Notes: generated from the sequence alone by a model not told the origin. A stretch of DNA of 64,000 nucleotides from Tanypteryx hageni (GCA_028673005.1 CM054115.1:60886907-60950906), one strand, 5' to 3'; counted from the first letter of the stretch, positions 49,863 through 58,436 are shown. Program-made: numbers and translations.

Positions 49863-50797
49863 TCTAGGCTATAGATTAGCAAGTGCAGAAGCATGAATTC
49901 TGAATATTTCTTCAGCACTTAATAATAATAATATATAATATAATAATATTAATTTGTGATGACACTGCTGCTTTAATGAAATAGTGGCCTTTCAAGACCC
50001 GCTTTATCAATTGCCAGTGATTCTCCATTCTTAGAAAATCTGAAGGGTTTTTGTTTTTTTTCCTGTTGGTTCATATAGGTACCAAATGTCTATAAAGTAT
50101 AATTTATGTGCAAATCACACTGACTTAAGAGCAAAACTATTTGGCATTAAAAATTGCATTTTTACAATTTTTCCTTGTATTTTATTAAGAGGGACAAGCC
50201 ACATTAAAATTATATTTAATATTCCATTGTAGAAAGATGTGATGCCGTACGAATTTTATGCTCGGCATTAACTACATCTATTACTATAATGCTTATCTGA
50301 GAACCTTTAATGGCAATCTGAGAAAAGGAATATTTTATTAATCACCAACTCCTTCGGATTTCTCCGCTTCCCTCATTTTCGGGAATGTTGATGTCGATAT
50401 TTGTATCCTGCAGATTGTTCGATAAAATTTTATAATATATACGTGAGAGGAAAGCTGAGGTTGTATAATTGCTAAATTGCCGTAAGTAAAGAGAATGAAT
50501 TTTCCCGGAACTAAGTCACTGTCGTAGAACGGCGATGTTTCGGAGGAACGGAGATGGTGGCTCTCGAATCGACCCTTATAGACGGACCGCTGCAAAACCA
50601 AGTTGGTGGAGTAAGATTAATTTTACACAAATAACTTGGATAACGGTTTCGCGTGAAAAATGGAGATGTAGGTAATAAAGCTTAAATACGACTATTTTAT
50701 GAAAAAAAGAACGAACAATGATGCTTGTTTTAAAACGTCAGCGCGGGAAAGAAAATCGCAAAAAAAATAGCGGACTTGAGGTTTTTGTAAAACTTTC
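49863..50797. other. 5' side of the plus-strand U1 gene
   Basis: Contains (aat)n-like text near 49920-49950. The last 60-70 bases before 50798 should hold the snRNA proximal sequence element (PSE), but I could not match it by eye to an insect PSE. The 5' flank is not similar to that of the minus-strand U1 gene (57937 on). Confidence 0.35.
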
Positions 50798-50959
50798 ATA
50801 CTTACCTGGCGTAGGGGCTACCGTGATCCTAAAGGCGGTTCCCCCAGGACGAGGCTTATCCATTGCACTCCGGGTAGGCTGACCCCTGCGATTGCCCCAA
50901 ATGTGGGTAACTCGGGCGCGTAATTTTTGGTAGTAGGGACTGCGTTCGCGCTGTCCCTC
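50798..50959 (+). ncRNA. U1: U1 snRNA gene, intact, copy 1
   Basis: Starts ATACTTACCTGGCGTAGGGG, whose ACTTACCTG pairs with 5' splice sites. Ends GTTCGCGCTGTCCCTC after the Sm site TAATTTTTGG at about 50921-50930. Length (162 nt) and four stem-loops fit animal U1. Loop I reads GATCCTAAAGG, whereas human and fly U1 have GATCACGAAGG. The three altered bases lie in the U1-70K-binding loop and at the retrotransposon target. This may be a variant U1 or a partly impaired copy. The 3' flank (to about 51107) is shared, inverted, with the minus-strand U1 at 52374. Confidence 0.93.
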
Positions 50960-51409
50960 CATAATTGGTATCCAGAGAATGAGAAGACGAAAATCAAGTC
51001 TTAATTCAACATCTCTCGTACAAGATAATCATATTATTCCGCACCGAGCGTAGTTCAATGTTCGTTTGCTATCTATTATCATCACCTGGTCCGATTCCGT
51101 CAAAATCAACATTAAAGCGGAGCTAAGGAGTAGGGCTACCACAATAAAAAGTTAAATAATATTTCCTTTATTTTGGATATAGCCACGAAGCTCCAATAAT
51201 ACAAAGGAGTAAGACGTTACTTGGCATAGTGTTTACAATGGTTGCCGGCAGTTGATGTGGTGGAAGCTAAAGGATTAGTTTTTATAATATCTCTTAAATA
51301 ATGCACTATATGGGAAAATGTTTCAAACAAATGTCGTTGAAAATTAAATTACCTAAAATTTTTGTTCTTTTGCTTTTTTATTTTTATCAAATATTAAAGA
51401 AAATAATCC

Positions 51410-51852
51410 AAAAAAATCTGATTTGGCCAGCATATGACTTTCTTCATATTTTTAATATTTCTAAAAATTTCAAATAAGTTACATAACAATAAATATTTTA
51501 AGAAACTGCGAGAAAATTTTAGACTTTACAAAGTACAGAAATAAACTCAAATCATAGCCTTCTGATATTGGTAATAGCCACAAAGCCCCAACAAATAGAA
51601 AAAGGAGCGTTACTAAGACGTAACTAAGCGTCAATTGTTAACAATACTCGTCGGTAGGTGGCAGCTAAAAATAAGACCTAATTAATAGTTTTTGAGTTAG
51701 AGCACCCACAAAATTCCGGTCACAGACATCATCGAAGAAATTCGTGTTTAGGGGACCTTAAAACGTGTATTTCCGTTGAAATCTCGAATTTGATTTTTTT
51801 TCATGAAAACAATGCTGCCTCTATACTACGTATATGGAGGAAGTAAAAATGG
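51410..51852 (+). repeat. dispersed repeat, copy in the U1 spacer
   Basis: Same family as 40955-41332, with an extra internal part containing gtcggtaggtggc. Ends tatactacgtatatggagga. Its second-segment counterpart (63247 on) is interrupted after ggtggc at 63498. Confidence 0.75.
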
Positions 51853-51904
51853 ATTTATTGATGCGCAAGGTTTTATTATTTTGCCAAATTAAATTAAATT
51901 GACC

Positions 51905-52085
51905 TTCGTACCTTGACTTTTTTTTACTCTCTCCATACGTAGTATAGGGGAAAGTATTGTTTTCATGAAAAAAATCGATTTCGAGATTTCGTTCATTTTC
52001 TCGATGATGTCTGTGTGAGAGTTTTTCGTCGGTGATCTAGCTCAAAAACTATTAATCAGGTCCGCGTGAATTTTTATATTTAACA
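51905..52085 (-). repeat. dispersed repeat, inverted copy
   Basis: Reverse complement matches the 3' part of the 51410-51852 copy: catcgagaaaatgaacgaaa, cgaaatcgatttttttcatg, ccctatactacgtatggaga. Together the two copies form a palindromic spacer between two tail-to-tail U1 genes. Confidence 0.7.
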
Positions 52086-52373
52086 TTTTTATGAATGTTA
52101 AAAGAATTTGTGGTAAAAATCGGTCAACCGAAATTGGGTGTTTACACTTGTCACATCAGTTATATTGAAATATTTGCTTTAACATCCGATAAATGTAAAA
52201 ATATATATGTTGTACGAGAAGTGTTGATTTTGAAGGAATCGGACCAGCTGATGATAATAGATAGCAAACGAACATTGAACTACGCTCGGTGCGGAATAAT
52301 ATGATTATCTTGTACGAGAGATGTTGAATTAAGACTTGATTTTCGTCTTCTCATTCTTTGGATACCAATTATG

Positions 52374-52501
52374 GAGGGACAGCGCGAACGCAGTCCCTAC
52401 TACCAAAAATTACGCGCCCGAGTTACCCACATTTGGGGCAATCGCAGGGGTCAGCCTACCCGGAGTGCAATGGATAAGCCTCGTCCTGGGGGAACCGCCT
52501 T
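52374..52501 (-). ncRNA. U1: U1 snRNA gene, 3' part (nt 35-162), split by retrotransposon
   Basis: Identical to the corresponding part of the intact U1 genes. Its 3' flank (52227-52373) is the inverted match of the flank of the plus-strand gene (50960-51107), so this was an authentic gene copy. At 52501/52502 it changes to the 3' end of the inserted element. The other piece is at 57907-57936. Confidence 0.95.
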
Positions 52502-52552
52502 ATTTATTAACAATTAAATAAAACATACATGTCAATGCCACGCAAATGGCTG

Positions 52553-52576
52553 ATCCCCCAATCATACTTGGGGGAT
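52553..52576 (-). promoter_or_regulatory. 3' UTR RNA hairpin, conserved between element copies
   Basis: Arms atcccccaa (52553-52561) and ttgggggat (52568-52576) pair perfectly around a 6-nt loop. The same hairpin, with identical loop, is in the diverged element end at 46781-46804 and 58618-58641, while flanking bases differ. A role in template recognition by the reverse transcriptase is inferred from R2-type biology. Confidence 0.7.
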
Positions 52577-52602
52577 ATCAACTACTAGTCTTTATACACA
52601 CA

Positions 52603-55602
52603 TTACACTTGCTGTTCGAATTGGCGTTGTCCCGAGACATGCTCCACGTATATGTCTCGGGAACAACGCACGGCGGCCGAGCACATCCTCTTCTTCAGGG
52701 TGGCGACTCGTCCCTTGTGGATTTTGAGGCGGTTGAGGATCGCGTCGTTCCTGGCGTCCCAGGACCCCAGCGACCCCACGACGATGGCTCCCAGCCGCAC
52801 TTCGGTCCTGTAGCCGCTCCGCGCCCGCATCCTCTCAGCCAGGCCGTCGTACTTTTCCATTTTGACGGCCCTTGATGCGCGGAGGGCTAAGAGGCGGTTC
52901 TCGATAGGCACGGTCACATCGATGATGTGGACCGTACCTCCCGGTGCCTCTCGGATGACGAGGTCCGGCCGCAGGAGCGATTCGTCGCCCGGGACCCGCT
53001 GGTCGATGGAGACCTCCCACGACGATGGCAGCGCTTCCACCAGGAGATTTTGGATGGCGTTGTGGCGTCGTATCCACCCTTGGCGATGCGACTGGCATTG
53101 GTTGAGCACGTGCGGCAGCGTCTCGTCGGCGTCGCCGCACCTCCTGCAGGACACGTCCTCCCTCCGCGCGCTTCCTCTCATCGCGCCGTAGAGGGGGAGG
53201 ACGTTCAGTCGCGCTCTGTGCACGAAATGCCAGTCGCACAGCCTGGTGAACTCGCCGGTCCTGATGAAATGGCTGCCGACGTCGTTCGCCGTGACGGCCT
53301 CCATCATCCTTCCTTGGTCCGGTTTCCGGACGAGTCGCCTCCTCGTGTCCTCGGCCACTGCCTCCCTGATGAACCTCGCCAGCCGGTGCCGCGCTGAGGG
53401 GGGGACGATGATGAGCTCCATCCTCGGGGTGGGGTGCCTCACCCGGATGGAGATCTCCCTCCTGGCCGCGCTCCACTCCCATCTCAGGCCGCAGAGAGGC
53501 TCCAGCCCCTTGGTCGCCATCCTCGCCCTGGTCCATGTGGACGCCACGTCTCCCGCATCTCCCCCGAGATCGCCCTCCATCGATCCCGAAAGATAATCGC
53601 AGAGGGTCCCCCTCTGTGGAGGCGCCTTGGCTCTTCCTATTCGCTTATGCACGGCGTCGCGTAAGCCGTGCCATGCGGCGTCTCTGACGAGGGGGTCCTT
53701 GCATGTCAGCATGCGGAAGGCGTGGGTGACGGCGAGGATGTTGCCCTCGACTGGGAGCGGAACGTATCCCCCGCCTCCGAGGCGGGTGGGGAGGTGCATC
53801 ATTTCCCGGCTTGCCCGCACCGGGAGACACAGCCACGACCTCACCGCTTTCCGGATGGCGCCGTCGGTGCTCGCGAGGTCCTTCACCGGGACCGCCGCGA
53901 TCCGCAGGGGGAAAGACATCCTTGGCAGGAGGAAGGTCGAGAGGGCGTCGATCTTCTGCCAGGGGAGCAGGTCGCTCTCCGAGAGGGAGGTCAGATCGGC
54001 CCGTAGTGCCTCAAGCGTGGCCGTCGGGGTCGTCTCCACTTTGAACCCCGACGGGCATCCGAGGTATGGGTAGGGCTCCCCCTCCCTCAGCGGCCGCATC
54101 GCTTCCCCCTGGATGGCAAATGGCGTCCCCTGGACCCTCACTCTCCCCTTGCGGAAGTCAAGGTGGAGGCTCGCGCACTTTCGGGCCTTGAAGGTGAGGC
54201 CGCACCAGGCCGCGGCGCTGCTGGCCGTGAAGAGGAGGCTGCGCAGCATCCCGGCATTCCTCCCGATCACCAGGAGGTCGTCCGCGTACGCGAGGACACA
54301 TACGGAGGTCGGGCCGAAGGAGTATCCCGCCGTGGCGCGCTTAGCCAATAGGGCCCGCAGGAGTGGCTCCATCGCTAGGTTGAAGAGGAGGGGTGACAGG
54401 GGGTCGCCCTGCCTCACCCCGCGTCTAAGCGGGATGAGAGGGGTGATCCCCTCCTCCAGCGCCACCTCCGTCGCCGCCCCCTCGTAGATGCCCTGGATCA
54501 GGGCCCGCATCCTCTCCGGCATCCCCATCCCTCTCAGGACCCGGTGAATGAGCCGATGCGGGACCGACCCGAAGGCATCCGCGAGGTCCAGCCAGGCGAG
54601 CGCGATCTCCTTCTTGTTCCTCCGAGCGTCCTCGAGCGCCGCCTGTAGGACGAAGTTATGCTCGAAGCATCCCTCCGTCCCAGGCACGAACCCCTTTTGG
54701 CAGGGAAAGGAGAGCCGCCTGCCCCTGAGAGCCCATGACGATATCCTGTCGGCCAGTATGCCCGTCAGCAGTTTGGATATCGTCGGGCTCAGGGCGATGG
54801 GCCTCCAGTTCCCGAGGTCTTCCACGGCGCCCCCTTTGTGGATCAGAACGGTGCGGGAGATCTTCCAAGGTGCAGGTATCCTCCCCGAGGAGAGGCACCG
54901 GTTGAAGATTCCCGCAAGCACCCTCCCGTCCGGATCCACTTTCCTCCATGCGTCGTAGGGGACGCCGTCTGGCCCTGGCGCCGTCTTTTTGGCCTGGGCG
55001 CGTCGGAGGACCTCCGCGGCGGATATTGGGCGGCAGAGTGTGTCTGCCTCTCCCTCCCTGGCGTCGAAGCCCATCTCCGGGATGGATGATGGAGGCTCTC
55101 CCATGCCAGGGGTGGGCGGCGGCTTGGAGAAGTGCCGTATCGCTTCTTCGGTGGACACGGCGCACTTTGCAGTCGCGGCGGCGGTAATCTTCCGGAAGGC
55201 GGCTCCTTTGTTGACTTTGTATAGAAATTGGAGCCTCGCCTTATCCGGGATTCCGCCGTTCGCGGAGTTGCGTGCGTTGCCGTGTCCCCGCGGTCGGCAC
55301 ATTGCGGCCGCCTCTGCCGTCACTTCCGCCACTAAGCCCTCGAACTCGTCCTCGGCCTCCATGATCCCCAGCTGGACGAGCCAGCCTAGCTGCCTCTCGG
55401 TGGGGGCTGGGGTTGGCGGGCGCTGGAGGCGGATCCGCCTTGTCCTCAGAAGGGGGGACGGAACGGTGGTGGAGGCGGCACGCGGGTCCTCTCGGGGACG
55501 GCTCGACCCTCTCCTCTCTCGGGGCGCCGGGGGGCGAGAGGGGCGATCGCCCTCCTCGCTGAGATCGCTCACCAGCGCGGGTAGGCGGGCCTCGGTCCCC
55601 AT
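52603..55602 (-). CDS. ORF2 of U1-targeted retrotransposon: reverse transcriptase + zinc knuckle + restriction-like endonuclease (999 aa)
   Basis: Counted from the first in-frame ATG (MGTEARLP). RT begins near residue 205 (KKTAPGPDGVPYDAW). Motif A is AWLDLADAFGSVPH (catalytic Asp about 339), motif B RRGVRQGDPLSPLLF (about 393-407), motif C VLAYADDLLVIG (AYADD at 438-442), then GLTFKARKCASL. After the thumb comes WHFVHRARLNVLPLYG, then a CX2CX8HX4C knuckle (C819, C822, H831, C836). The restriction-like endonuclease follows: RPDL (PD at 879-880), HIIDVTVPIEN (D895) and KMEK (914-917). Such proteins nick the target and prime reverse transcription there. The frame stays open upstream to about 55992 without ATG, so -1 frameshifting or reinitiation from ORF1 is possible. 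No classical N-terminal CCHH finger was seen. Confidence 0.93.
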   Translation of the reverse strand: MGTEARLPALVSDLSEEGDRPSRPPAPRERRGSSRPREDPRAASTTVPSPLLRTRRIRLQRPPTPAPTERQLGWLVQLGIMEAEDEFEGLVAEVTAEAAAMCRPRGHGNARNSANGGIPDKARLQFLYKVNKGAAFRKITAAATAKCAVSTEEAIRHFSKPPPTPGMGEPPSSIPEMGFDAREGEADTLCRPISAAEVLRRAQAKKTAPGPDGVPYDAWRKVDPDGRVLAGIFNRCLSSGRIPAPWKISRTVLIHKGGAVEDLGNWRPIALSPTISKLLTGILADRISSWALRGRRLSFPCQKGFVPGTEGCFEHNFVLQAALEDARRNKKEIALAWLDLADAFGSVPHRLIHRVLRGMGMPERMRALIQGIYEGAATEVALEEGITPLIPLRRGVRQGDPLSPLLFNLAMEPLLRALLAKRATAGYSFGPTSVCVLAYADDLLVIGRNAGMLRSLLFTASSAAAWCGLTFKARKCASLHLDFRKGRVRVQGTPFAIQGEAMRPLREGEPYPYLGCPSGFKVETTPTATLEALRADLTSLSESDLLPWQKIDALSTFLLPRMSFPLRIAAVPVKDLASTDGAIRKAVRSWLCLPVRASREMMHLPTRLGGGGYVPLPVEGNILAVTHAFRMLTCKDPLVRDAAWHGLRDAVHKRIGRAKAPPQRGTLCDYLSGSMEGDLGGDAGDVASTWTRARMATKGLEPLCGLRWEWSAARREISIRVRHPTPRMELIIVPPSARHRLARFIREAVAEDTRRRLVRKPDQGRMMEAVTANDVGSHFIRTGEFTRLCDWHFVHRARLNVLPLYGAMRGSARREDVSCRRCGDADETLPHVLNQCQSHRQGWIRRHNAIQNLLVEALPSSWEVSIDQRVPGDESLLRPDLVIREAPGGTVHIIDVTVPIENRLLALRASRAVKMEKYDGLAERMRARSGYRTEVRLGAIVVGSLGSWDARNDAILNRLKIHKGRVATLKKRMCSAAVRCSRDIYVEHVSGQRQFEQQV

Positions 55603-57692
55603 TGGTAGCCCCCCTCCAGGTGGGACCACACCGGTTGGGGCTGCTCGGGGAGTTGCCCGAGGAATCTGGGTGGGACAGGGGCAATGTGGTTCCACATTGG
55701 GGGCCCGTGTGCCAGTATCCTCGGCTGACGTTCGGCGTCTCGGCGGTTGGAGGACCTTGGATGTCGCTGAGGGGAGCCGTAGCGCCGCTGTGAGCGGCGT
55801 GGTGTGGCGTGGTGATGGCGTCGTGTCGACGGCTGGCGGTGATGGCGTCGTGTCGACGGCTGGCGGTGATGGCGTCGTGTCGACGGCTGGCGGCGATGGC
55901 GTCGTGTCGACGGCTGGCGGCGATGGCGTCGTGTCGATGGCTGGCGGTGATGTTGCTGCTGGTGTGGGGAGCGGAGCGTGCCATGTCCTCGCCTACGTGG
56001 CGAGTGACGACAATTCTCGTGAAGCCGTTCCGAGTGCCGGTCGTGACGGTGTGGAGAGCTGTGGCCACGCCGTTGCCGCGAGTTATGATCGCGACGTTGC
56101 CGTGAGTTGCGGCCGCGCCGTTGCCGAGAGTTATGATCGCACCGTTGCCGCGAGTTACGATCGCGCCGTTGCCCGTGACGGTGCGGCGAGGGGGGCCCGT
56201 AGCGGTACGGCGAGAGAGGCCTGTGGCGGGGCGGCGAGCGGATCTTTTGGTGCCGCTGCGGGAGGGGCTGCGGTCGGTCCGGTGACCGGAGTCGGCGCGG
56301 CGATTGGTGTCGCTGAAGGATGGGGGAGCGTGGGCGTCTCGGCGGGAGGTGGTTGCGCCGGGGGGAACGCTCCTGCCGGGGAACCGGCTGACGTCTTGTC
56401 GGCGAGGGATCAGTCCGTGGGCCTTCCCGCGGTTGGTTCTCGCGGCGTCGCGGCCCTCCTCCGTTTCCCTCCGCCGCCATCCCTGCCGTTTCCGGCCATC
56501 GCCGCCCTACTTGTTTGCCCCGGTTTCTCCTCTGCCAGTAGCCCCTCCGCGCATTCTCCCCGTGGGTTGGCGGTTGGGTGGTCCTGTTTGGGCCTCGGTC
56601 AGAGTGTGGAGCGGTGCGGGTTGAGTTAGGGGGTGCGGGTTGACCTGAGGGAGCACTCGTGGGGGCGGGAGCACTCGTGGGGGCGGGAGCACTCGTGGGG
56701 GCGGGAGCACTCGTGGGGGCGGGAGCACTCGTGGGGGCGGAAGCACTCGTGGGGGCGGAAGCACTCGTGGGGGCGGAAGCACTCGTGGGGGCGGAAGCAC
56801 TCGTGGGGGCGGAAGCACTCGTAGGGGTGGAAGCACTCGTGGGGGCGGAAGCGGCGCCAATGTGAGCGGCACATAAGGTGGCACATCGCGAAAGGCCACA
56901 TGCTGGAGCTCTTGTGGGTGGCGGTCTGGCACTAGGGTCCTCCGTTTGGCAGGCCACACTCACCTGCTTCCCCTTTAGCTTCCTCCACCTCTTTTTGGCC
57001 GCTCTCTCGAGGCTCCTCAGCGCTTGTATCGCCGTCGTCGCTGCCTTTTCGATTTCCTGCAGGACAGGGGGCGTCAGGTCGTCCTCTCGCAGCGGCGCCG
57101 CCGCCAGCATTGCCGTTGAGGCGAGGGCTATCAGCTCCGCTGCCCTGCCGGCCGCGGACCCGGGGGAGCAGCTCTCGGCGGAGGACACCGGTTCCGCCGC
57201 CTCTTCGGGCGACACGGGCGAACTTTCCACTAGCGACCACTTCGTCACCTGGCTTAGGGGGGGGGTTGTCAGGTCGACCCCTTCGCTCTCCTCGTTGGTT
57301 CGCGTTGCTTTCGGTGGCGACTCGGGGATGAGCGAGGGGAACACCAGATCTTCCTCCTGCGACGATATCTCCCCATCCAGCGCCGCCGAGGCGCAGGTCA
57401 TCTCCATCGTGCACCCATTGATACCGACGTTGGGGGCGCCCTCCACCTGGTTAAGGGCAGGGAGCAGCTCCCTAGCTGCTCCCTCGCTTTGTGCCTCAGC
57501 GTCCGACAGGTGGCCATAGATGGCGCGGCGCAGCTCTTCCTCGAGGGGGTTGGCCAGGCTCTGCTTCGCCTCTACCGCTGTGACCCTCCGAGTGCGAGGG
57601 CCGCGGGCCAGCGTGGCCCGTGTGTCCTTGGAGACTCGGGCCGCTTGCGGAGGCAGTGCATGTCTCCCATTACTGGGGGTAGTTGCTGCCAT
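55569..57692 (-). CDS. ORF1 of U1-targeted retrotransposon (707 aa, low-complexity, possible RNA/DNA binding)
   Basis: Starts at the first ATG (MAATTPSNGRHALPPQAARV); the frame is also open for 93 nt upstream, from a GTG at 57785 just after a stop. The N-terminal 250 residues are mixed and include EIEKAATTAIQALRSLERAA then KKRWRKLKGK, a likely coiled coil followed by a basic stretch. Next come about eleven tandem hexapeptides (SASAPT/SAPAPT), then a long Pro/Arg region, an octapeptide array with NSRQRR, and five nonapeptides of type HRRQPSTRR. No CCHC knuckles, ULP protease or RRM is recognisable. It overlaps ORF2, which lies in the -1 frame. A nucleic-acid chaperone-like role for the basic repeats is inference only. 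Confidence 0.75.
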   Translation of the reverse strand: MAATTPSNGRHALPPQAARVSKDTRATLARGPRTRRVTAVEAKQSLANPLEEELRRAIYGHLSDAEAQSEGAARELLPALNQVEGAPNVGINGCTMEMTCASAALDGEISSQEEDLVFPSLIPESPPKATRTNEESEGVDLTTPPLSQVTKWSLVESSPVSPEEAAEPVSSAESCSPGSAAGRAAELIALASTAMLAAAPLREDDLTPPVLQEIEKAATTAIQALRSLERAAKKRWRKLKGKQVSVACQTEDPSARPPPTRAPACGLSRCATLCAAHIGAASAPTSASTPTSASAPTSASAPTSASAPTSASAPTSASAPTSAPAPTSAPAPTSAPAPTSAPAPTSAPSGQPAPPNSTRTAPHSDRGPNRTTQPPTHGENARRGYWQRRNRGKQVGRRWPETAGMAAEGNGGGPRRRENQPREGPRTDPSPTRRQPVPRQERSPRRNHLPPRRPRSPILQRHQSPRRLRSPDRPQPLPQRHQKIRSPPRHRPLSPYRYGPPSPHRHGQRRDRNSRQRCDHNSRQRRGRNSRQRRDHNSRQRRGHSSPHRHDRHSERLHENCRHSPRRRGHGTLRSPHQQQHHRQPSTRRHRRQPSTRRHRRQPSTRRHHRQPSTRRHHRQPSTRRHHHATPRRSQRRYGSPQRHPRSSNRRDAERQPRILAHGPPMWNHIAPVPPRFLGQLPEQPQPVWSHLEGGYQWGPRPAYPRW
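55811..55945 (-). repeat. 27-bp minisatellite in ORF1, five copies
   Basis: Unit ggtgatggcgtcgtgtcgac plus ggctggc (plus strand), in frame with ORF1, encoding HRRQPSTRR-type nonapeptides. It overlaps the upstream extension of the ORF2 frame, which it also leaves open. Confidence 0.95.
56060..56175 (-). repeat. 24-bp minisatellite in ORF1
   Basis: About four diverged units of the form gttgccgcgagttatgatcg, encoding NSRQRRDH-type octapeptides in ORF1. Confidence 0.85.
56651..56850 (-). repeat. 18-bp minisatellite in ORF1, about eleven copies
   Basis: Unit gagcactcgtgggggcgg (plus strand), encoding SASAPT/SAPAPT hexapeptides in ORF1. Copies are nearly identical in two blocks (gggagc and ggaagc types), which indicates recent expansion. 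Confidence 0.97.
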
Positions 57693-57906
57693 GCTGTATT
57701 GATTGTCCGTCGAGGTGAAGCCTCTAAGACAATAGTTTTCGAGGAAAAGCGACTTACCTACTTCCCCTATTGGGTTTTCGGGCACCTATCTCTTAAACTT
57801 AAATATAACAAAACAATAAAAACTTAACATGCAATAACAACAACATAACAATATATAACAACAATAATAATAATAAGCAGCAACTACAAACAATACACTA
57901 AGCCTT

Positions 57907-57936
57907 ATCACGGTAGCCCCTACGCCAGGTAAGTAT
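57907..57936 (-). ncRNA. U1: U1 snRNA gene, 5' part (nt 1-30), split by retrotransposon
   Basis: Reverse complement reads ATACTTACCTGGCGTAGGGG, then CTACCGTGAT, exactly U1 nucleotides 1-30. The next four loop bases (31-34) are absent, and the retrotransposon begins with AAGGCTTAG. The U1 promoter would lie to the right (57937 on) and could drive a co-transcript of U1 5' end plus element. Confidence 0.95.
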
Positions 57937-58436
57937 TCGTCATTGAGTGCACGAACGCCATTTCATGCTATGAAATATTTGGAGTCCCGGTCTAACAGTT
58001 ACCGGTAAGTTGTCTGCATGAGATTCTCTCGTAACCTAGAACCAACCGTTTAAAGAATCAGTACGCAGAATAGTGTAATGAACCTGTCATGCCAGTGCGA
58101 CAACTTCAATTACATTCAATTTGACTCATGTAAACGCTCACATGGGGGTTTGGCTTTACAAGACTTGTTCACAATTCGTTATTGAAGTTTCAGTAGACGA
58201 AGGAAGATTCGTGCAAAAACCTCTCAGATTTAACCAATACTAACTCCTATTTGTATCGAGTTATCTTCATAAATTTTCTATCAATTGCCGCATAGCTTAA
58301 TGGCTTATTTTAGGAGACAGACCCGCCCAGTGCAATGAAATTGTAAATCCCGCTCCGTTACGTGCGATGAGCATTTTTACTGGATAATAGTTTTTGCATT
58401 TGATGCTTAGTTGCTATTTCAATGTACCTTTTATAT
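57937..58436 (-). promoter_or_regulatory. 5' flank of the interrupted minus-strand U1 gene (same as 46100-46599)
   Basis: By position this 500-bp spacer between two minus-strand U1 pieces should contain the snRNA promoter for the gene at 57936. I could not identify the PSE by eye, and its sequence does not resemble the upstream region of the plus-strand U1 gene. The same sequence at 46100-46599 has lost its U1 gene except for four bases. Confidence 0.35.

Larger units (their letters stand above)
46096..51660. repeat. large duplicated segment, copy 1
   Basis: Recurs at 57933-63498 with a constant offset of 11,837. All landmarks (U1 genes, hAT remnant, microsatellites) keep this offset, so there are no net indels. 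The only difference I noticed is one base near the end (aatactcg against aatagtcg). The left edge falls on GTAT, the reverse complement of U1 nucleotides 1-4. Confidence 0.95.
52502..57906 (-). mobile_element. full-length U1-snRNA-gene-targeted non-LTR retrotransposon with restriction-like endonuclease
   Basis: This 5.4-kb GC-rich element sits between U1 nucleotides 30 and 35, in U1 orientation. Order in its own sense: an AT-rich 5' UTR of about 210 nt with TTATTATTATTATT text, ORF1 (57692-55569), ORF2 (55602-52603), and a 3' UTR of 101 nt with a strong hairpin, ending AATAAAT directly against U1 AAGGCGG. There is no poly(A) tail, as in R2-type elements. Both ORFs are open. RT, zinc-knuckle and endonuclease motifs are all present, so it may be active. 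The architecture matches the R2/R4/NeSL/Utopia group. Utopia and Keno are known to hit U2 genes. I know of no named U1-specific family, but a database search is needed. Confidence 0.92.

Noticed and set aside
54989..56629. 546-residue open frame on the plus strand
   Set aside because: It is antisense to the overlapping ORF1/ORF2 of the retrotransposon. GC-rich repeats leave many frames open, and its translation has no domain.
56651..56850. CRISPR-like array
   Set aside because: Units are contiguous 18-bp repeats with no spacers and code for a hexapeptide in a eukaryotic retrotransposon.
52603..57785. Bacterial contamination because of high GC and long ORFs
   Set aside because: The segment is seamlessly flanked by the two halves of a U1 snRNA gene and encodes a eukaryotic non-LTR retrotransposon protein.
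57690..57785. Start of ORF1 at the GTG at 57785
   Set aside because: A non-ATG start is not expected here. The first ATG in frame is at 57692, though the upstream extension cannot be excluded.
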